From NCBI GenBank assembly GCA_963739515.1, contig CAVUAO010000003.1, forward strand, positions 248,001-312,000: a stretch of 64,000 bases of DNA. The letters are read 5' to 3'. Made by a program: the position numbers and the translations under genes. A model generated the notes under the pieces. The model was not told where the DNA came from, searched no databases, and worked only from the letters and a program-made list of their open reading frames with translations. Within the stretch, counting starts at the first letter, position 1. Each line of letters opens with the position of its first letter. Positions 31,720 through 43,300 of this stretch are shown piece after piece. The stretch is from JBFYTX01 sp963739515 (GTDB taxonomy: Bacteria; Chloroflexota; Dehalococcoidia; Dehalococcoidales; RBG-16-60-22).

Positions 31720-32613
31720 TGTGAGGATTTTGGCTTACGCTGGAATATTTATCGAGCTCGGCCAGGCAGGCAACGATGCGGGGTAGAGCGTAGGAGGTGG
31801 CGTGGGGAGGGGCGTTACAGCAGGTCTTAACGATGAGTTTCCCCCGCAGACTTCGTCGGCGGCGGCTTTGATAATTTCAGCTAATCTCGGATAGCAGCTT
31901 TCGGTCAAAGCCTGCGTGCCATAGCTATCGCGGTGGGTATCCATACCGCATATCCAGTAAATCAGGTCAGGTTTAAACTCCTCGATTCTAGCCGGGACTT
32001 CCCTTTTCACGTTGGCAATTTCTTCTTCGTCCGAAGCGCCGTGGGGGAAACAGAGCTTGGTCCGGCTCGCCGCGAGGCTGCCGTCAGGGTATTCCCACCC
32101 GTAATCATGGCAAAAACAGATATGCAGGACATCGTCATCGTCTTTAAAAATATCCCGGACGCCATCGGCGTGATGGGTATCGGTATCCACGATAGCGAAC
32201 CGTCTTACGCCCAGCTTTTCCCGGGCGTGGGGGATGCCCAGGCCGGTAACGCTGAAATAGCAGCCGCCCCAGGCGCTATCGCGGTGGGCGTGGTGACCGC
32301 CGACGCCGGCAATGACCAGCGCGTTATCGATTTCCCCGCGGAGGACCTTCTCCGTAGCCTGTAAAAGTCCGCCGATGGAGTAGAGCGAGACCCGCCACCA
32401 CTCCGTGCGCTTAACCTCCTCAATCCATTCCCGGGTATGGATGCGGGCAATTTCCGCTTCGACCGCCGGACGCGATTCGAACCAGGTCACGTTCGGCTGA
32501 GAGAACAGGCCCGCCTTTTTTATACCGAGAAAGCCATCCTCAACGCCCATGGCCAGGCTGCTGTAAGCCTCTTTGCCGCAAATATCATGATAAAACACGC
32601 CGGTCTTTTTCAT
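31712..32613 (-). CDS. Histone deacetylase-family (acetylpolyamine amidohydrolase-like) hydrolase, frameshift near 3' end
   Basis: About 300 residues if corrected. Deacetylase-fold motifs: GVFYHDICGKEAY, IHTREWIEEVKR, GGHHAHRDSAWGGCYF (catalytic histidine pair), VDTDTHHADGVRDIF (zinc Asp/His), and YWICGMDTHRDS. At the C-run 31841-31845 the frame is off by one; as read it ends at 31735 with a low-complexity Pro/Leu tail. A corrected frame gives KLIVKTCCNAPPHATSYALPRIVACLAELDKY, ending at 31712. Bacterial members remove acetyl groups from polyamines, lysines or acetoin-related substrates. The precise substrate is unknown. Confidence 0.8.
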
Positions 32614-32707
32614 CAGATTACCTCTTATTCCGATAGTCCAACTATTTATATTAATTATACTTCATTACTTTTTAATCCTCACCCCTGCCCTCTCCAGCCC
32701 AAATCCA

Positions 32708-32736
32708 TTGACATCACCTATATCTGATGTTATCGT
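32708..32736 (+). promoter_or_regulatory. Promoter of the DUF2157 gene
   Basis: TTGACA (32708-32713), 17-base spacer, TATCGT (32731-32736). The expected start near 32743 lies downstream of an in-frame ATG at 32727, supporting translation from 32763. Confidence 0.6.
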
Positions 32737-32762
32737 TAAGGCAAGGAGACTCAGGAACAAAT

Positions 32763-34013
32763 ATGACCGAAGAAAAGCCGCGACGCAGCGTCAGCCGAAA
32801 GTTTTACCAGCAGCTGCAAACTGAGCTGCAAAGCTGGAAACAGAACGGCACGGTCACCGGCGAGCAAGCCGACGCGATTCTCGCGCAATACGTCGTGGTG
32901 TCACCGCTATACGGGAGGCTGATCGTTATCCTGGTAACACTGGGCGCCGTACTGGCGGGAGTCGGCGTCATTATCTTCGTATCGGCGAACTGGCAGGTAA
33001 TCCCCAGGCTGGTGAAACTGCTGATGTTGCTGGTGCTGGTGGCCGGGGCCTACTACGCGGGGTACTGGCTTAAATACAAAAAAGACTACCCGCGGGCGGG
33101 GGGCGCCATAATATTCGTCGGGGCGATGATTTTCGGGGCGGCGCTCTTCCTGGTGGGGCAGCAATACCACATGCCGATAGACGACCCCAAGCTATTAATC
33201 TGGTGGTTCATCGGCGTGATGCCGCTGGCTTACCTGACCCGCTCCAGGGCAATACAGACCCTGGCGATACTGGCGGCGCTGGGGGGACTGGGTTATAAAA
33301 CCGGACACTGGCTCAGAGGCGTGAACGACCCGCAATTTGCGGTGTTCGCATTTTACCTGGTACTCGGGACGGTGCTGTACAGCATCGGTGCGGTGCACTC
33401 CCGTTTCCCTCGTCTGAAATACTATACGCCGGCCTACCAGACGTTCGGGCTCTTGCTGGTTTTAATCTTCATGTATATATTGTCCTTCAAGGATATTTAT
33501 AACAGTTATGCCCTGGCACACTGGAACTTCAACGCTTTACCGGCGGCGTTCGTGATCACTTTCCATGTCGTGGTGGCCATCGCCATCGCCGGGGCCGCAT
33601 GGAGTTTTGCCATCGATTTAAAGCGTAAGCAGGTATCCGGCAGGATGTCGAGCGACCTGGCGGGCATCGTCATTATAGCCGCGATGAGCTACACGGCGCT
33701 GTTCCTGCCTTTCCTGAGCGCGGCGCCTTACGCTATCATTTTCAATATAGTTTTATTCGCCGCCATCATGGGGCTTATCTTCCTCGGCTATTTCCAGGGG
33801 GTCGGCACGCTGGTCAACATCGCCCTGGTCTTCTTCGGACTGTTCGTTATCGGGCGGTATTTCGACCTCACGTGGAACCGGCTGCCGCGCTCGGCGTTCT
33901 TTATCGTGGGCGGCCTGCTGCTTTTAGGCGTAGGTATTTTGCTTGAGAGGCTGCGGCGCAAAACGCTGCGGCAGATGCACGCGGTTGAGGTTACCGACGA
34001 AAATGAAAACTAG
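32763..34013 (+). CDS. DUF2157 multi-pass membrane protein
   Basis: About 416 residues from the ATG at 32763, with AAGGAG upstream; an upstream ATG at 32727 lies in the promoter. A soluble N-terminal DUF2157 segment (SRKFYQQLQTELQSWKQNGTVTGEQADAILAQYVV) precedes about 11 hydrophobic helices. It has the family's early GVIIFVSANWQVIPR motif. The C-terminus ends with basic LERLRRKTLRQMH. The function of DUF2157 is unknown; it is often coupled to a GDYXXLXY protein, as here, with an 11-base overlap, suggesting a membrane complex. Confidence 0.82.
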   Translation: MTEEKPRRSVSRKFYQQLQTELQSWKQNGTVTGEQADAILAQYVVVSPLYGRLIVILVTLGAVLAGVGVIIFVSANWQVIPRLVKLLMLLVLVAGAYYAGYWLKYKKDYPRAGGAIIFVGAMIFGAALFLVGQQYHMPIDDPKLLIWWFIGVMPLAYLTRSRAIQTLAILAALGGLGYKTGHWLRGVNDPQFAVFAFYLVLGTVLYSIGAVHSRFPRLKYYTPAYQTFGLLLVLIFMYILSFKDIYNSYALAHWNFNALPAAFVITFHVVVAIAIAGAAWSFAIDLKRKQVSGRMSSDLAGIVIIAAMSYTALFLPFLSAAPYAIIFNIVLFAAIMGLIFLGYFQGVGTLVNIALVFFGLFVIGRYFDLTWNRLPRSAFFIVGGLLLLGVGILLERLRRKTLRQMHAVEVTDENEN

Positions 34014-34518
34014 GCTGGGTTTTATTCTTATCGTGGTATTCCAGGTACTGGTCCTGGTGGGCTGGACCGGATATAACGAAATTTCCCTCGCCGCCGGCAA
34101 GGAAGTCGTCCTCCAGACCGTGCCCGTCGACCCCATGGACCTGTTCCGCGGGGATTACGTCCAATTACGCTACCAGATTTCGACTATCACTAACGTACCG
34201 GGAATAAACACGCTTAATTTCGAAGATACAATTTACGTGCACCTGGAGCAGGACGGCGAAGTCTGGAAGGCGACAGGAGTGGCGAAAAATAAAAACGCGG
34301 ACTGGGAATACTTCATTGCCGGCAAGTTGGAAAGCCTCTATGACAACCGGGTTAGGGTATCAATAACCTACGGCATTGAGGCCTATTTCGTACCGGAAGG
34401 CAAAGGCATCGCGATTCAAACCGCCCAAGACCTCAAAGTGCGGGTGGCGATTAACGGCGCGGGGCAGGCTTTCATTAAAGGGCTAATCGTAGACGGCAAG
34501 CCTTTCCAGCTTAAATGA
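34003..34518 (+). CDS. GDYXXLXY-domain membrane-anchored protein
   Basis: About 171 residues from the ATG at 34003, which overlaps the DUF2157 gene end; the longer frame to 33943 adds only residues antiparallel to that coding sequence. It has one N-terminal membrane helix (LGFILIVVFQVLVLVGWTGY) and an extracytoplasmic domain with the diagnostic D-L-F-R-G-D-Y-V-Q-L-R-Y motif and a second GIEAYFVPEGKG motif. Companion of DUF2157; role unknown. It converges on the signal-peptidase-like gene. Confidence 0.83.
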   Translation: MKTRLGFILIVVFQVLVLVGWTGYNEISLAAGKEVVLQTVPVDPMDLFRGDYVQLRYQISTITNVPGINTLNFEDTIYVHLEQDGEVWKATGVAKNKNADWEYFIAGKLESLYDNRVRVSITYGIEAYFVPEGKGIAIQTAQDLKVRVAINGAGQAFIKGLIVDGKPFQLK

Positions 34519-34539
34519 AAAGACCGCCAATCCAGCCCG

Positions 34540-35649
34540 TCACGGGGCCGATTTCACGATATGCTCCTTCCGGTATAAAGCCTTAGGGTTGCCCAGGCAC
34601 CCGGGCGGCGATGTTAATTTTTCTTCCGGCGGAACTTTTTCTACCAGAACTTCTTTTACCGTAATTTTCTGCGCCGGTATCGGTTTTGCCGCTATTTCAC
34701 CTAATGAAATTACCGGCGCTTCTTTGATGATAATTTCAGCCGCTTCGGCACCGCGTTTCACAACTTCGATGGTCAGCGTTTCTTCTGGAGGAGTTGCTTC
34801 TGCGGCCAGTATTTTCCCTTCCAGCTCATCCTTAACCTGCAAGAACAGCTGCGTTCTCTCCTCTAGCTCGCTGACCACTTTCTCCACCGCGGTAATTTCC
34901 TTTTCCGGCTTCTGGGGGGCGGGCGGTTGAGATAGCTTAGACAATATCTGATTTTGCTCGACGGCGCTGTTCTTGAGCGCCTGTGAAGCTTCGCTGAGTC
35001 CCCGGACGGCGCTGGTATGGCTGTCCAGGTGGTGGGCATATTCCTGCATGGAGCTCGCGAACCTTTCTACGGCCTTCTCCGTGCTTTCAAATCGATTTGA
35101 GAGTACCAGGCTGACCCGGTGACTCTCCTCGACGATGGGAGTAACAGACTCGCGGTAACGCCGCCGGAAACAGCTCAGAATATCGTCCAGATAAAGCAAC
35201 AACGCCAGCAGGACAAAAGCGATGGGCGTGAGAACCATGCCGAGGCGGCTGTGTAAAAAGACGAGCGGGAACCCGAGATAGGGTATCCTGTTTCTCACGA
35301 CACCCTTGATATCCGACGCCGTTACCGGGAAGGGCTCGGTATCGGCGCTGTCACCCCTGATCAGCAGCTGCAGACCCGACGTGCCGTAAGAGACATCGAC
35401 GACGCGGCGGGCAACCACGGGGGGATAATCGCTATTCTCGCGGAGGGAAAGGGGCACGTAGTAGGCCACGAAGTCCCCTTCTTTAACGCCGGCCACCATC
35501 AAGGGTTCGGTAATCAGCAGACTGCCCGACCGGATTTCCGGTTCCATGCTGGAACCGATGACAGGCATAAAAGGAAGATATCCCCAGACAGACAGGTACC
35601 CTATGATACAAACCGCCGCGATAAAAAGCAGTCCGAGTACCCGCTTCAT
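34540..35649 (-). CDS. S26 signal peptidase-like protein with long coiled-coil tail; general base missing
   Basis: 369 residues. N-terminal membrane helix, then a SipW/S26B-like fold: nucleophile S34 in IGSSMEP, GSLLITEP, VKEGDFVAYYVP, VVARRVVDV and LLIRGDSADTEPFPV. In S26B enzymes the general base is the His of a T-H-R-I-V motif; here the segment reads A-R-R-V-V (residues 80-84), so Arg replaces His and no Lys fills the place. A second membrane helix (about 133-153) leads to a cytoplasmic-type segment of about 215 residues with coiled coil (170-290) and a Pro/Glu/Lys-rich tail. Either a catalytically altered peptidase or a scaffold. A subtilase and a giant surface protein are encoded next to it. 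Confidence 0.75.
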   Translation of the reverse strand: MKRVLGLLFIAAVCIIGYLSVWGYLPFMPVIGSSMEPEIRSGSLLITEPLMVAGVKEGDFVAYYVPLSLRENSDYPPVVARRVVDVSYGTSGLQLLIRGDSADTEPFPVTASDIKGVVRNRIPYLGFPLVFLHSRLGMVLTPIAFVLLALLLYLDDILSCFRRRYRESVTPIVEESHRVSLVLSNRFESTEKAVERFASSMQEYAHHLDSHTSAVRGLSEASQALKNSAVEQNQILSKLSQPPAPQKPEKEITAVEKVVSELEERTQLFLQVKDELEGKILAAEATPPEETLTIEVVKRGAEAAEIIIKEAPVISLGEIAAKPIPAQKITVKEVLVEKVPPEEKLTSPPGCLGNPKALYRKEHIVKSAP

Positions 35650-35699
35650 AGCACCTCTGTGCCCGACGCGTTACCTTATAGAATCCCTATTAATACAGG

Positions 35700-35728
35700 A
35701 TACTACTATTAATTACCACAATTGTAAA
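35700..35728 (-). promoter_or_regulatory. Possible promoter of the signal peptidase-like gene
   Basis: On the minus strand TTTACA (35723-35728), 17-base spacer, TAGTAT (35700-35705), with AGAGGTG before the ATG at 35649. Confidence 0.45.
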
Positions 35729-35833
35729 GCACTTTAAAGAGAATTTCAAACGAAAATTAAGTAAAGTGGAGCCTGTGGAGAGAGCGACGCGAAATGCTAA
35801 AGAAATAATGCGAAGCGTGATATCGGCGGTGCC

Positions 35834-36934
35834 TTAAGAATTCGGCGCCAGCACGGCGATGGAACCGCTGACGTTAATGATACCGTGGCCGGTGCCGGCG
35901 GTATCAAGGGCATTACAACCGTCCTCAATCGACCGAAGGACTTCATCGTTGAGATGGCCGTCGCCGTTGGTATCGGTCGCCAGGGAAAACAGCAGCGCCG
36001 CCAGACCGCTGACATAGGCGGTGGCGAAGGAGGTACCATGTTTGTACCCGTATTGGTCACCGGGGAGGGTGGAATAGATATCCATGCCGGGGGCGGCCAC
36101 ATCCACCCAGTCGCCGTGATTGGCGAGCGGCGCCAGGGAGTCGTCTTCCTGAAGCGCCGTGACGGCGATACATTTATCGAAGGCGGCCGGGTAGACGGCT
36201 AGAGAGTTGCCGTCGTTGCCGGCGGCCGCGATAACGAGAGCCCCTTTACTCCAGGCGTAGTCCACCGCCTCTTTCAAAACGGGCGTGTACTCCTTGAGCT
36301 CGATGCTGATATTGATAACGCTCGCCCCGTTATCGACCGCCCAGATAATGCCAGCCGCCAGATTCGTCAGCAGGCATTTGCCGCTGTCATCGGCGACCTT
36401 GACGTTAAGCAAACGACTATCCGGCGCCAGGCCGGCCACGCCGAGGTTATTATCAGCATCGGCGGCGATAATCCCGGCGATGAATGTGCCATGACCGTAG
36501 ACGTCACCGGGGGAGGGACTCCCGGATAAATCTATTTCCGCCACTACCCGGCCGTAAAGGTCTTCATGGTCTTTATCGATGCCGGTATCCAGTACCGCCA
36601 CCAGCACCGGCTTGGCCTGCTTTACCGTCTGTGTTAACGGCAAAGCGTGAATCCGCCCCAGCGCCCATTGAGATTTCTCGTCCGAATTACCCGCATAATT
36701 CAGACCGGACCCAGAAGCTCCGGAGGGCAAGACCGGGCTCTCCGTTTTTACGCTTTCCGCCGGCTTGACCACCGGCCAAGGCACGGCCGCACGCCAGCCC
36801 GAAACACTATCGGGAGAGCCGCTACCCGCGGAGGCCGCGTAGCTCGCGTCGACTCCCTGCCAGCCGGCGAAGACGCTGACGAAAATGAGGGTCAGGAACA
36901 GACAGGTCCTTAAAGATAATTTCACTACCTTCAA
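35834..36934 (-). CDS. Secreted subtilisin-like serine protease (S8)
   Basis: About 366 residues; the start codon is TTG at 36934, or GTG three codons later. Signal peptide (LRTCLFLTLIFVSVFAGWQG) and a Ser/Pro-rich propeptide-like stretch precede an S8 domain with the triad Asp in AVLDTGIDKDHEDL, His in YGHGTFIAGI and Ser in HGTSFATAYVSGLAALL. The oxyanion Asn is in AAAGNDGNS. A calcium-binding D-x-N-x-D-G loop (DTNGDGHLNDEV) near the C-terminus resembles a dockerin/EF-hand. Likely extracellular; a plausible partner in maturing the giant repeat protein encoded divergently. Confidence 0.92.
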   Translation of the reverse strand: MKVVKLSLRTCLFLTLIFVSVFAGWQGVDASYAASAGSGSPDSVSGWRAAVPWPVVKPAESVKTESPVLPSGASGSGLNYAGNSDEKSQWALGRIHALPLTQTVKQAKPVLVAVLDTGIDKDHEDLYGRVVAEIDLSGSPSPGDVYGHGTFIAGIIAADADNNLGVAGLAPDSRLLNVKVADDSGKCLLTNLAAGIIWAVDNGASVINISIELKEYTPVLKEAVDYAWSKGALVIAAAGNDGNSLAVYPAAFDKCIAVTALQEDDSLAPLANHGDWVDVAAPGMDIYSTLPGDQYGYKHGTSFATAYVSGLAALLFSLATDTNGDGHLNDEVLRSIEDGCNALDTAGTGHGIINVSGSIAVLAPNS

Positions 36935-37316
36935 TCTTATTCATCGCCACATCTCCACAGAATCACCTAATAGTCACCCAATGGCGGGTATTTTCGTAGC
37001 TAGTACTAACAAGTAATGGAATAAATATTCATGATTCGAAAAGAGTAGCTCATATTATTTTTCGCCACGGATATTAACATAATTGTATTTTTTTATACTT
37101 TTATTATCTTTTATTGTGTTATCACCTTATCTTTTTTTCATACGCGTCGCTCTGACCAAAATTAAACCGGTCTAATACTTACTTCTAACCCGGTACTAGT
37201 AGCATTAAAAATGGATACGTAGGTAAATTACATTGCCATATGTGTATTTATTTTACGTGTTCAAGGTTTACATCGAGGCAAATACAAGTAGAACTGAATA
37301 AAAAAAGAGACAATCA
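36935..37316. other. AT-rich divergent intergenic region
   Basis: A 382-base spacer between the subtilase and giant-protein start codons. It is markedly AT-rich compared with its surroundings and should carry both promoters. I see no confident -35/-10 pair, and no ORF, repeat or RNA that I can support. Confidence 0.5.
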
Positions 37317-40300
37317 ATGAGAAAAGTATCCGTACTGGCGATTCTGGTAGTGTTGATGCAGATTATATTCCCGCAGAGCGCGGCGGCCTGCGTGCCTGAT
37401 ATCAACGTTACCCCGACTACGCTGGACTTTGGCCCGGTAACGGTCGGCACGCTGAGCCCGCCCCAGACGGTCACCGTGACCAACGAAGGTGAAGCTGTAC
37501 TTACCATCTGTTATGTCGATATCGTGGGTCCTGATGCCACCATGTTTGGCGTCTCCAGTGTTAATTCCACCTCTTATAAGATACCGCCGAAGGTATCGGT
37601 CACCGCCACCCTCCAGTTCAGGCCCGGTTCCACGGGTGCCAAATCGGCGTACCTGCGTATCCATTCCGATGACCCCGACGAAAGGTACGTTTACGTTTTA
37701 CTCAAAGGAACCGGCATTGAAGCCCCACCCAGCAAACCGGATATCGACGTAAACCCATTAACTCTCGCCTTTGGAAATGTGCAGGTCTTGACTCCAAGCA
37801 CTGCCCAGAACGTTACCGTGAGCAACACGGGCAACGCGCCTTTAAATATCCATAATCTCACCATCGATAACGGACAATTCACCATCGTGAGCGGGAATAT
37901 CTCCGGTCAAACGCTGGCGGCAGGCGCTTCCGCCAACATTTCTATCGTTTTTACCCCGGCAGCTACCGGCCTGCAAACGGCTCACCTTAACATACCCTCC
38001 AATGACCCGGACCCGGCCGAAAACCCCGTGATTGTCGCTTTGTCCGGCACGGGCCTGGAAACGCCGAAAAACCCCGATATCAACGTCGACCCGTTATCTC
38101 TCAACTTTGGTAACGTGCAAGTGGGTACTCCGAGCACTACTGAGAACGTCACAGTCAGTAATACAGGTAATGCCGTCTTAAATATTTATAACCTCGCTAT
38201 CGATAACGGACAGTTCGCCATCGTGAGCGGGAATATCTCAGGTCAAACGCTGGCGGCGGGCGCTTCAGCAAATATCTCTATCGTCTTCACTCCGACGGCG
38301 ACCGGCCTGCAAACGGCTCACCTTAACATACCCTCTAATGACCCGGACCCGGGCGAAAACCCGGTTATTGTCACTTTGTCCGGCACAGGCTCTGAAACGC
38401 CGAAAAACCCCGATATCAACGTCGACCCATTATCTCTCGACTTTGGTACCGTGCTGGTGAGTACTCCGAGCACTACTGAGAACGTCACGGTCAGTAATAC
38501 AGGTAATGCCGTCTTAAATATTTATAACCTGACGATTGATAACGGACAGTTTGCCATCGTGAGCGGGAATATCTCCGGTCAAACGGTGGCGGCGGGCGCT
38601 TCCGCCAATATCTCTATCGTCTTCACTCCGACGGCGACCGGCCTGCAAACGGGTAACCTTACTATACCTTCCAATGACCCGGACCCGGCCGAAAACCCCG
38701 TGATTGTCACTTTGTCCGGCACAGGCTCTGAAACGCCGAAAAACCCCGATATCAACGTCGACCCATTATCTCTCGACTTTGGTACCGTGCTGGTGAGTAC
38801 TCCGAGCACTACTGAGAACGTCACGGTCAGTAATACAGGTAATGCCGTCTTAAATATTTATAACCTGACGATTGATAACGGACAGTTCGCCATCGTGAGC
38901 GGGAATATCTCCGGTCAAACGCTGGCGGCGGGCGCTTCCGCCAATATTTCTATCGTCTTCACCCCGGCGGCCACCGGCCTGCAAACAGCTCACCTTAACA
39001 TACCCTCCAATGACCCTGACCCGGGCGAAAACCCCGTTATTGTCACTTTGTCTGGCACGGGCCTGGAAACGCCGAAAAACCCCGATATCAACGTCGACCC
39101 CTTATCTCTCGACTTTGGCAGTGTGCAGGTAGGTACTCCCAGCGTTTCCCAGAACGTCACCGTAAGCAACATCGGCACCGCTGTTTTGAATATCTATAAC
39201 CTCGCTATCGATAACGGACAATTCGCTATCGTGAGCGGGAATATCTCAGGTCAAACGCTGGCGGCAGGCGCTTCCGCCAATATCTCTATCGTCTTCACCC
39301 CGGCGGCCACCGGCCTGCAAACGGGTAACCTTACTATACCCTCCAATGACCCGGACCCCGGCGAAAACCCCGTTATTGTTACTTTGTCCGGCACGGGCTT
39401 GGAAACGCCGAAAAAGCCAGATATTTACGTTGACCCATTAACGCTCAACTTTGGCAACGTGCAGGTGGGGATTCCCAGCGCTACAGAGAACATCACGGTC
39501 AGTAATACAGGTAATGCCGTCTTAGATATTTATAACCTGACGATCGATAACGGCCAGTTCGCCATCGTGAGCGGGAATATCTCAGGTCAAACACTGGCGG
39601 CGGGCGCTTCCGCCAATATCTCTATCGTCTTCACTCCGACGGCGACCGGCTTACAGACAGCTAACCTCAATATACCCTCCAATGACCCTGACCCGAGCGA
39701 AAACCCGGTGATTGTCACTCTATCAGGAACGGGCTCCGAAACGCCGACACCAGATATCAACGTCAACCCATTATCTCTCGACTTTGGTACCGTGCTGGTG
39801 GGTACTCCGAGCACTACTGAGAACGTCACAGTCAGTAATACAGGTAATGCCGTCTTAAATATTTATAACCTGACGATTGATAACGGACAATTCGCTATCG
39901 TGAGCGGGAATATCTCAGGTCAAACGCTGGCGGCAGGCGCTTCCGCCAATATTTCTATCGTCTTCACTCCGGCGGCGACCGGCTTACAGACAGCTAACCT
40001 CAATATACCCTCCAATGACCCTGACCCGGCCGAAAACCCCGTGATTGTCACTTTGTCCGGCACGGGCTCTGAAACGCCGATACCGGATATCAACGTCAAC
40101 CCATTATCTCTCGACTTTGGCAGTGTGCAGGTATTGACTACCAGCGTTTCCCAGAATGTTACGGTAAGCAACACGGGTACCGCTGTTTTAAATATCTTCA
40201 ATCTCACCATAGATAACGGCCAGTTCACCATCGTGAGCGGGAATATCTCAGGTCAAACGCTGGCGGCGGGCGCTTCCGCCAATATCTCTATCGTCTTCAC

Positions 40301-43300
40301 CCCGGCAGCTACCGGTTTGCAGACAGCTCACCTTAACATACCCTCCAATGACCCTGACCCGGCCGAAAACCCCGTGATTGTCACTCTATCAGGAACGGGC
40401 TCCGAAACGCCGATACCGGATATCAACGTCAACCCATTATCTCTCGACTTTGGCAGTGTGCAGGTATTGACTACCAGCGTTTCCCAGAATGTTACGGTAA
40501 GCAACACGGGTACCGCTGTTTTAAATATCTTCAATCTCACCATAGATAACGGCCAGTTCACCATCGTGAGCGGGAATATCTCCGGTCAAACGCTGGCGGC
40601 AGGCGCTTCCGCTAATATTTCTATCGTCTTTACCCCGGCAGCCACCGGTTTGCAGACAGCTCACCTTAACATACCCTCCAATGACCCGGACCCGGCCGAA
40701 AACCCCGTGATTGTCGCTTTGTCCGGCACGGGCCTGGAAACGCCGATACCGGATATCAACGTCGACCCATTATCTCTCGACTTTGGTACCGTGCTGGTGG
40801 GTACTCCGAGCACTACTGAGAACGTCACGGTCAGTAATACAGGTAACGCACCTTTAAATATCTATAACCTCACCATCGATAACGGACAGTTCGCCATCGT
40901 GAGCGGGAATATCTCCGGTCAAACGCTGGCGGCGGGCGCTTCCGCCAATATCTCTATCGTCTTCACTCCGACGGCCACCGGCCTGCAAACGGCTCACCTT
41001 AACATACCCTCTAATGACCCGGACCCGGGCGAAAACCCGGTGATTGTCACTTTGTCCGGCACGGGCAAGATAATTACCGTCGACCTGAAAATTACGAAGA
41101 AGGATAACCTAGACCCGGTGGTTTTCGGGGAGGATTTTGTATATACGCTGACCGTCACGAACAACGGCCCCGATGACGCCACCGGGGTACAAGTTGCAGA
41201 TACCCTGCCGCCTTACCTTAACTTAATATCACTCAATACACTGTCAGGTTCAGCTACCGAAACAGCGGGCACCGTCAACTGGAATATCGGCAACCTGGCC
41301 AGCGGCGCCAATGCCGGTCTGGATATTACCGTGACTTTAAAGGCGCTGGCGTTAATGACGGTAAGCTCATTTACTAATGACGCTCAGGTGGCGGGAAACC
41401 AGCCCGACCCCGACCTGACCAATAATACCGCCAGCGAAAGCACCGCAATACTGGCCACCGACCTCCAGATTACCAAGACGGACTTCCCCGACCCGGTGGC
41501 TCTCGGGGACAACTTTACCTGGGTAGTCACGGTCACCAATAACGGCCCCGTAGATGCGGTCGACGTCATCGCCATCGACACGTACGCCTCGCCCGAGACC
41601 GATATTCATGCCATCACCCCTTCCGCGGGGTCGGTAATCGGGACGCCGCCCGCCTGGCTGGTAGATTTTGCCACCGAGACCGGCTTGCCGATTATCACGC
41701 CCTCGGCGGGCACGTCGGTATTGTACTGGGACATCGGCGACCTCGCCGCCGGAGCCTCGGTCAATATGACGATGGTCGCCTCGGCGAACTTCACTTTATC
41801 GTCTGTTTTACCGGCAGCTCCTCTGCTCGCTTTAATGGGCCCGGGGGCACTGCCGTCATTTACCCTGCCGAATATGGCGCTCGTATTAAGCACGCTGGGA
41901 GACCCGAATTTCGTAAATAACACGGCTTTTGTCACTACCACGAGTGAAGTGACGTTCGCTCAAGCCGACCTGTCTATCACGAAGTCCGACAGCCCCGACC
42001 CGGTTGCCCCCGGCGATAACATTACCTACACCATCACCATCCAGAATAACGGCCCGGATAACGCCACCGGGGTTTTCGTCCTGGACAGCTGGGTAAAGTC
42101 ACAGCTTGCTTTCAAGTCAGCCATGCCGTCAACGGGCACTGCGAACCAGACCCTGCCGGCATGGCTTTCCGTGATACTCGGCTCTCCGCCCGATACGGAT
42201 TACCTCTACTGGGAGGTCGGCGACCTGGCATCCGGCGCCACGGCGACTCTGACGATGGTCGCCACCGCCAACGCCACCATACCTCTTTCATCGGTTATTA
42301 CCGATATGGCATTGGTATCAGGGCCGGTGGTGGATAACGACACCTCGAATAATTATGACTGGGAGACTACCGGTATCGCCCAGTCCGACCTCGCGATTAC
42401 TAAGAGTGATAATCCCGACCCGGTCGCCGTCGGCGGCAATCTCGTCTATACTTTAACCGTAACGAACAATGGACCTGCCGATGCGACAGGCATTATCGTT
42501 ACCGATAACCTGCCCGGCGGCACGATATTCCAAAGTGCCACGCCATCGGCCGGCTCATACAGTTATGCCGCTCCTGACGTTACCTGGGACGTCGGCAGCC
42601 TTAACGTCGGCGCCTCAGCCACGCTCACCATCCTGGTGACAGCCCCGGCGTCTACGGGGGACATCACGAATACCGCGACGGTGTCCGGCCATTATCCCGA
42701 CCCCGACCCGGCTAATAATACTGCCGCGGAAACCACCACTGTAGTCGCCGCCGGCACCGCCGACCTGGCTATTACCAAGACCGATAGCCCCGACCCCGTG
42801 GCCACCAGCGGTAACCTTACTTATACCCTTACGGTAACGAATAACGGCCCCGGCAACGCCACCACCGTCAGCGTCAGTGATACACTGCCCGGCGGCACGA
42901 TATTCCAGAGTGCCACGCCATCAGCCGGCTCATATAGTTTTACCGCCCCTGATGTTACCTGGAACGCCGGCAATCTCAGTGTTGGCGCTTCAGCCAATCT
43001 CACCATCCTGGTCACGGCGCCATCAACCACAGGCCCGATAAGCAATACCGCCAGTGTGTCCGCGGGCAGTACCGACCCCATCCCGGGCAATAATACGGCC
43101 ACGGAAACGACGATGGTAACGCTGCCGACCGACGCCGACCTCGCTATCACCAAGACCGATAGCCCCGACCCGGTGACCGGCGGCAGCAACCTGACGTATA
43201 CAATTACCGTAACAAATAATGGCCCCGCTAATGCCACCGGCGTCAGCGTCAGCGATACGCTGCCCGGCGGCACGATATTCCAGATTGCCACGCCTTCGAC

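Noticed and set aside
38579..40564. Antisense open frames within the giant gene
   Set aside because: They are mirror frames of the repeat and lack ribosome-binding sites; their repetition follows the sense strand.
37398..41063. CRISPR array
   Set aside because: The 333-336-base period is in-frame coding repeats of one protein, with no short repeat and unique spacers.
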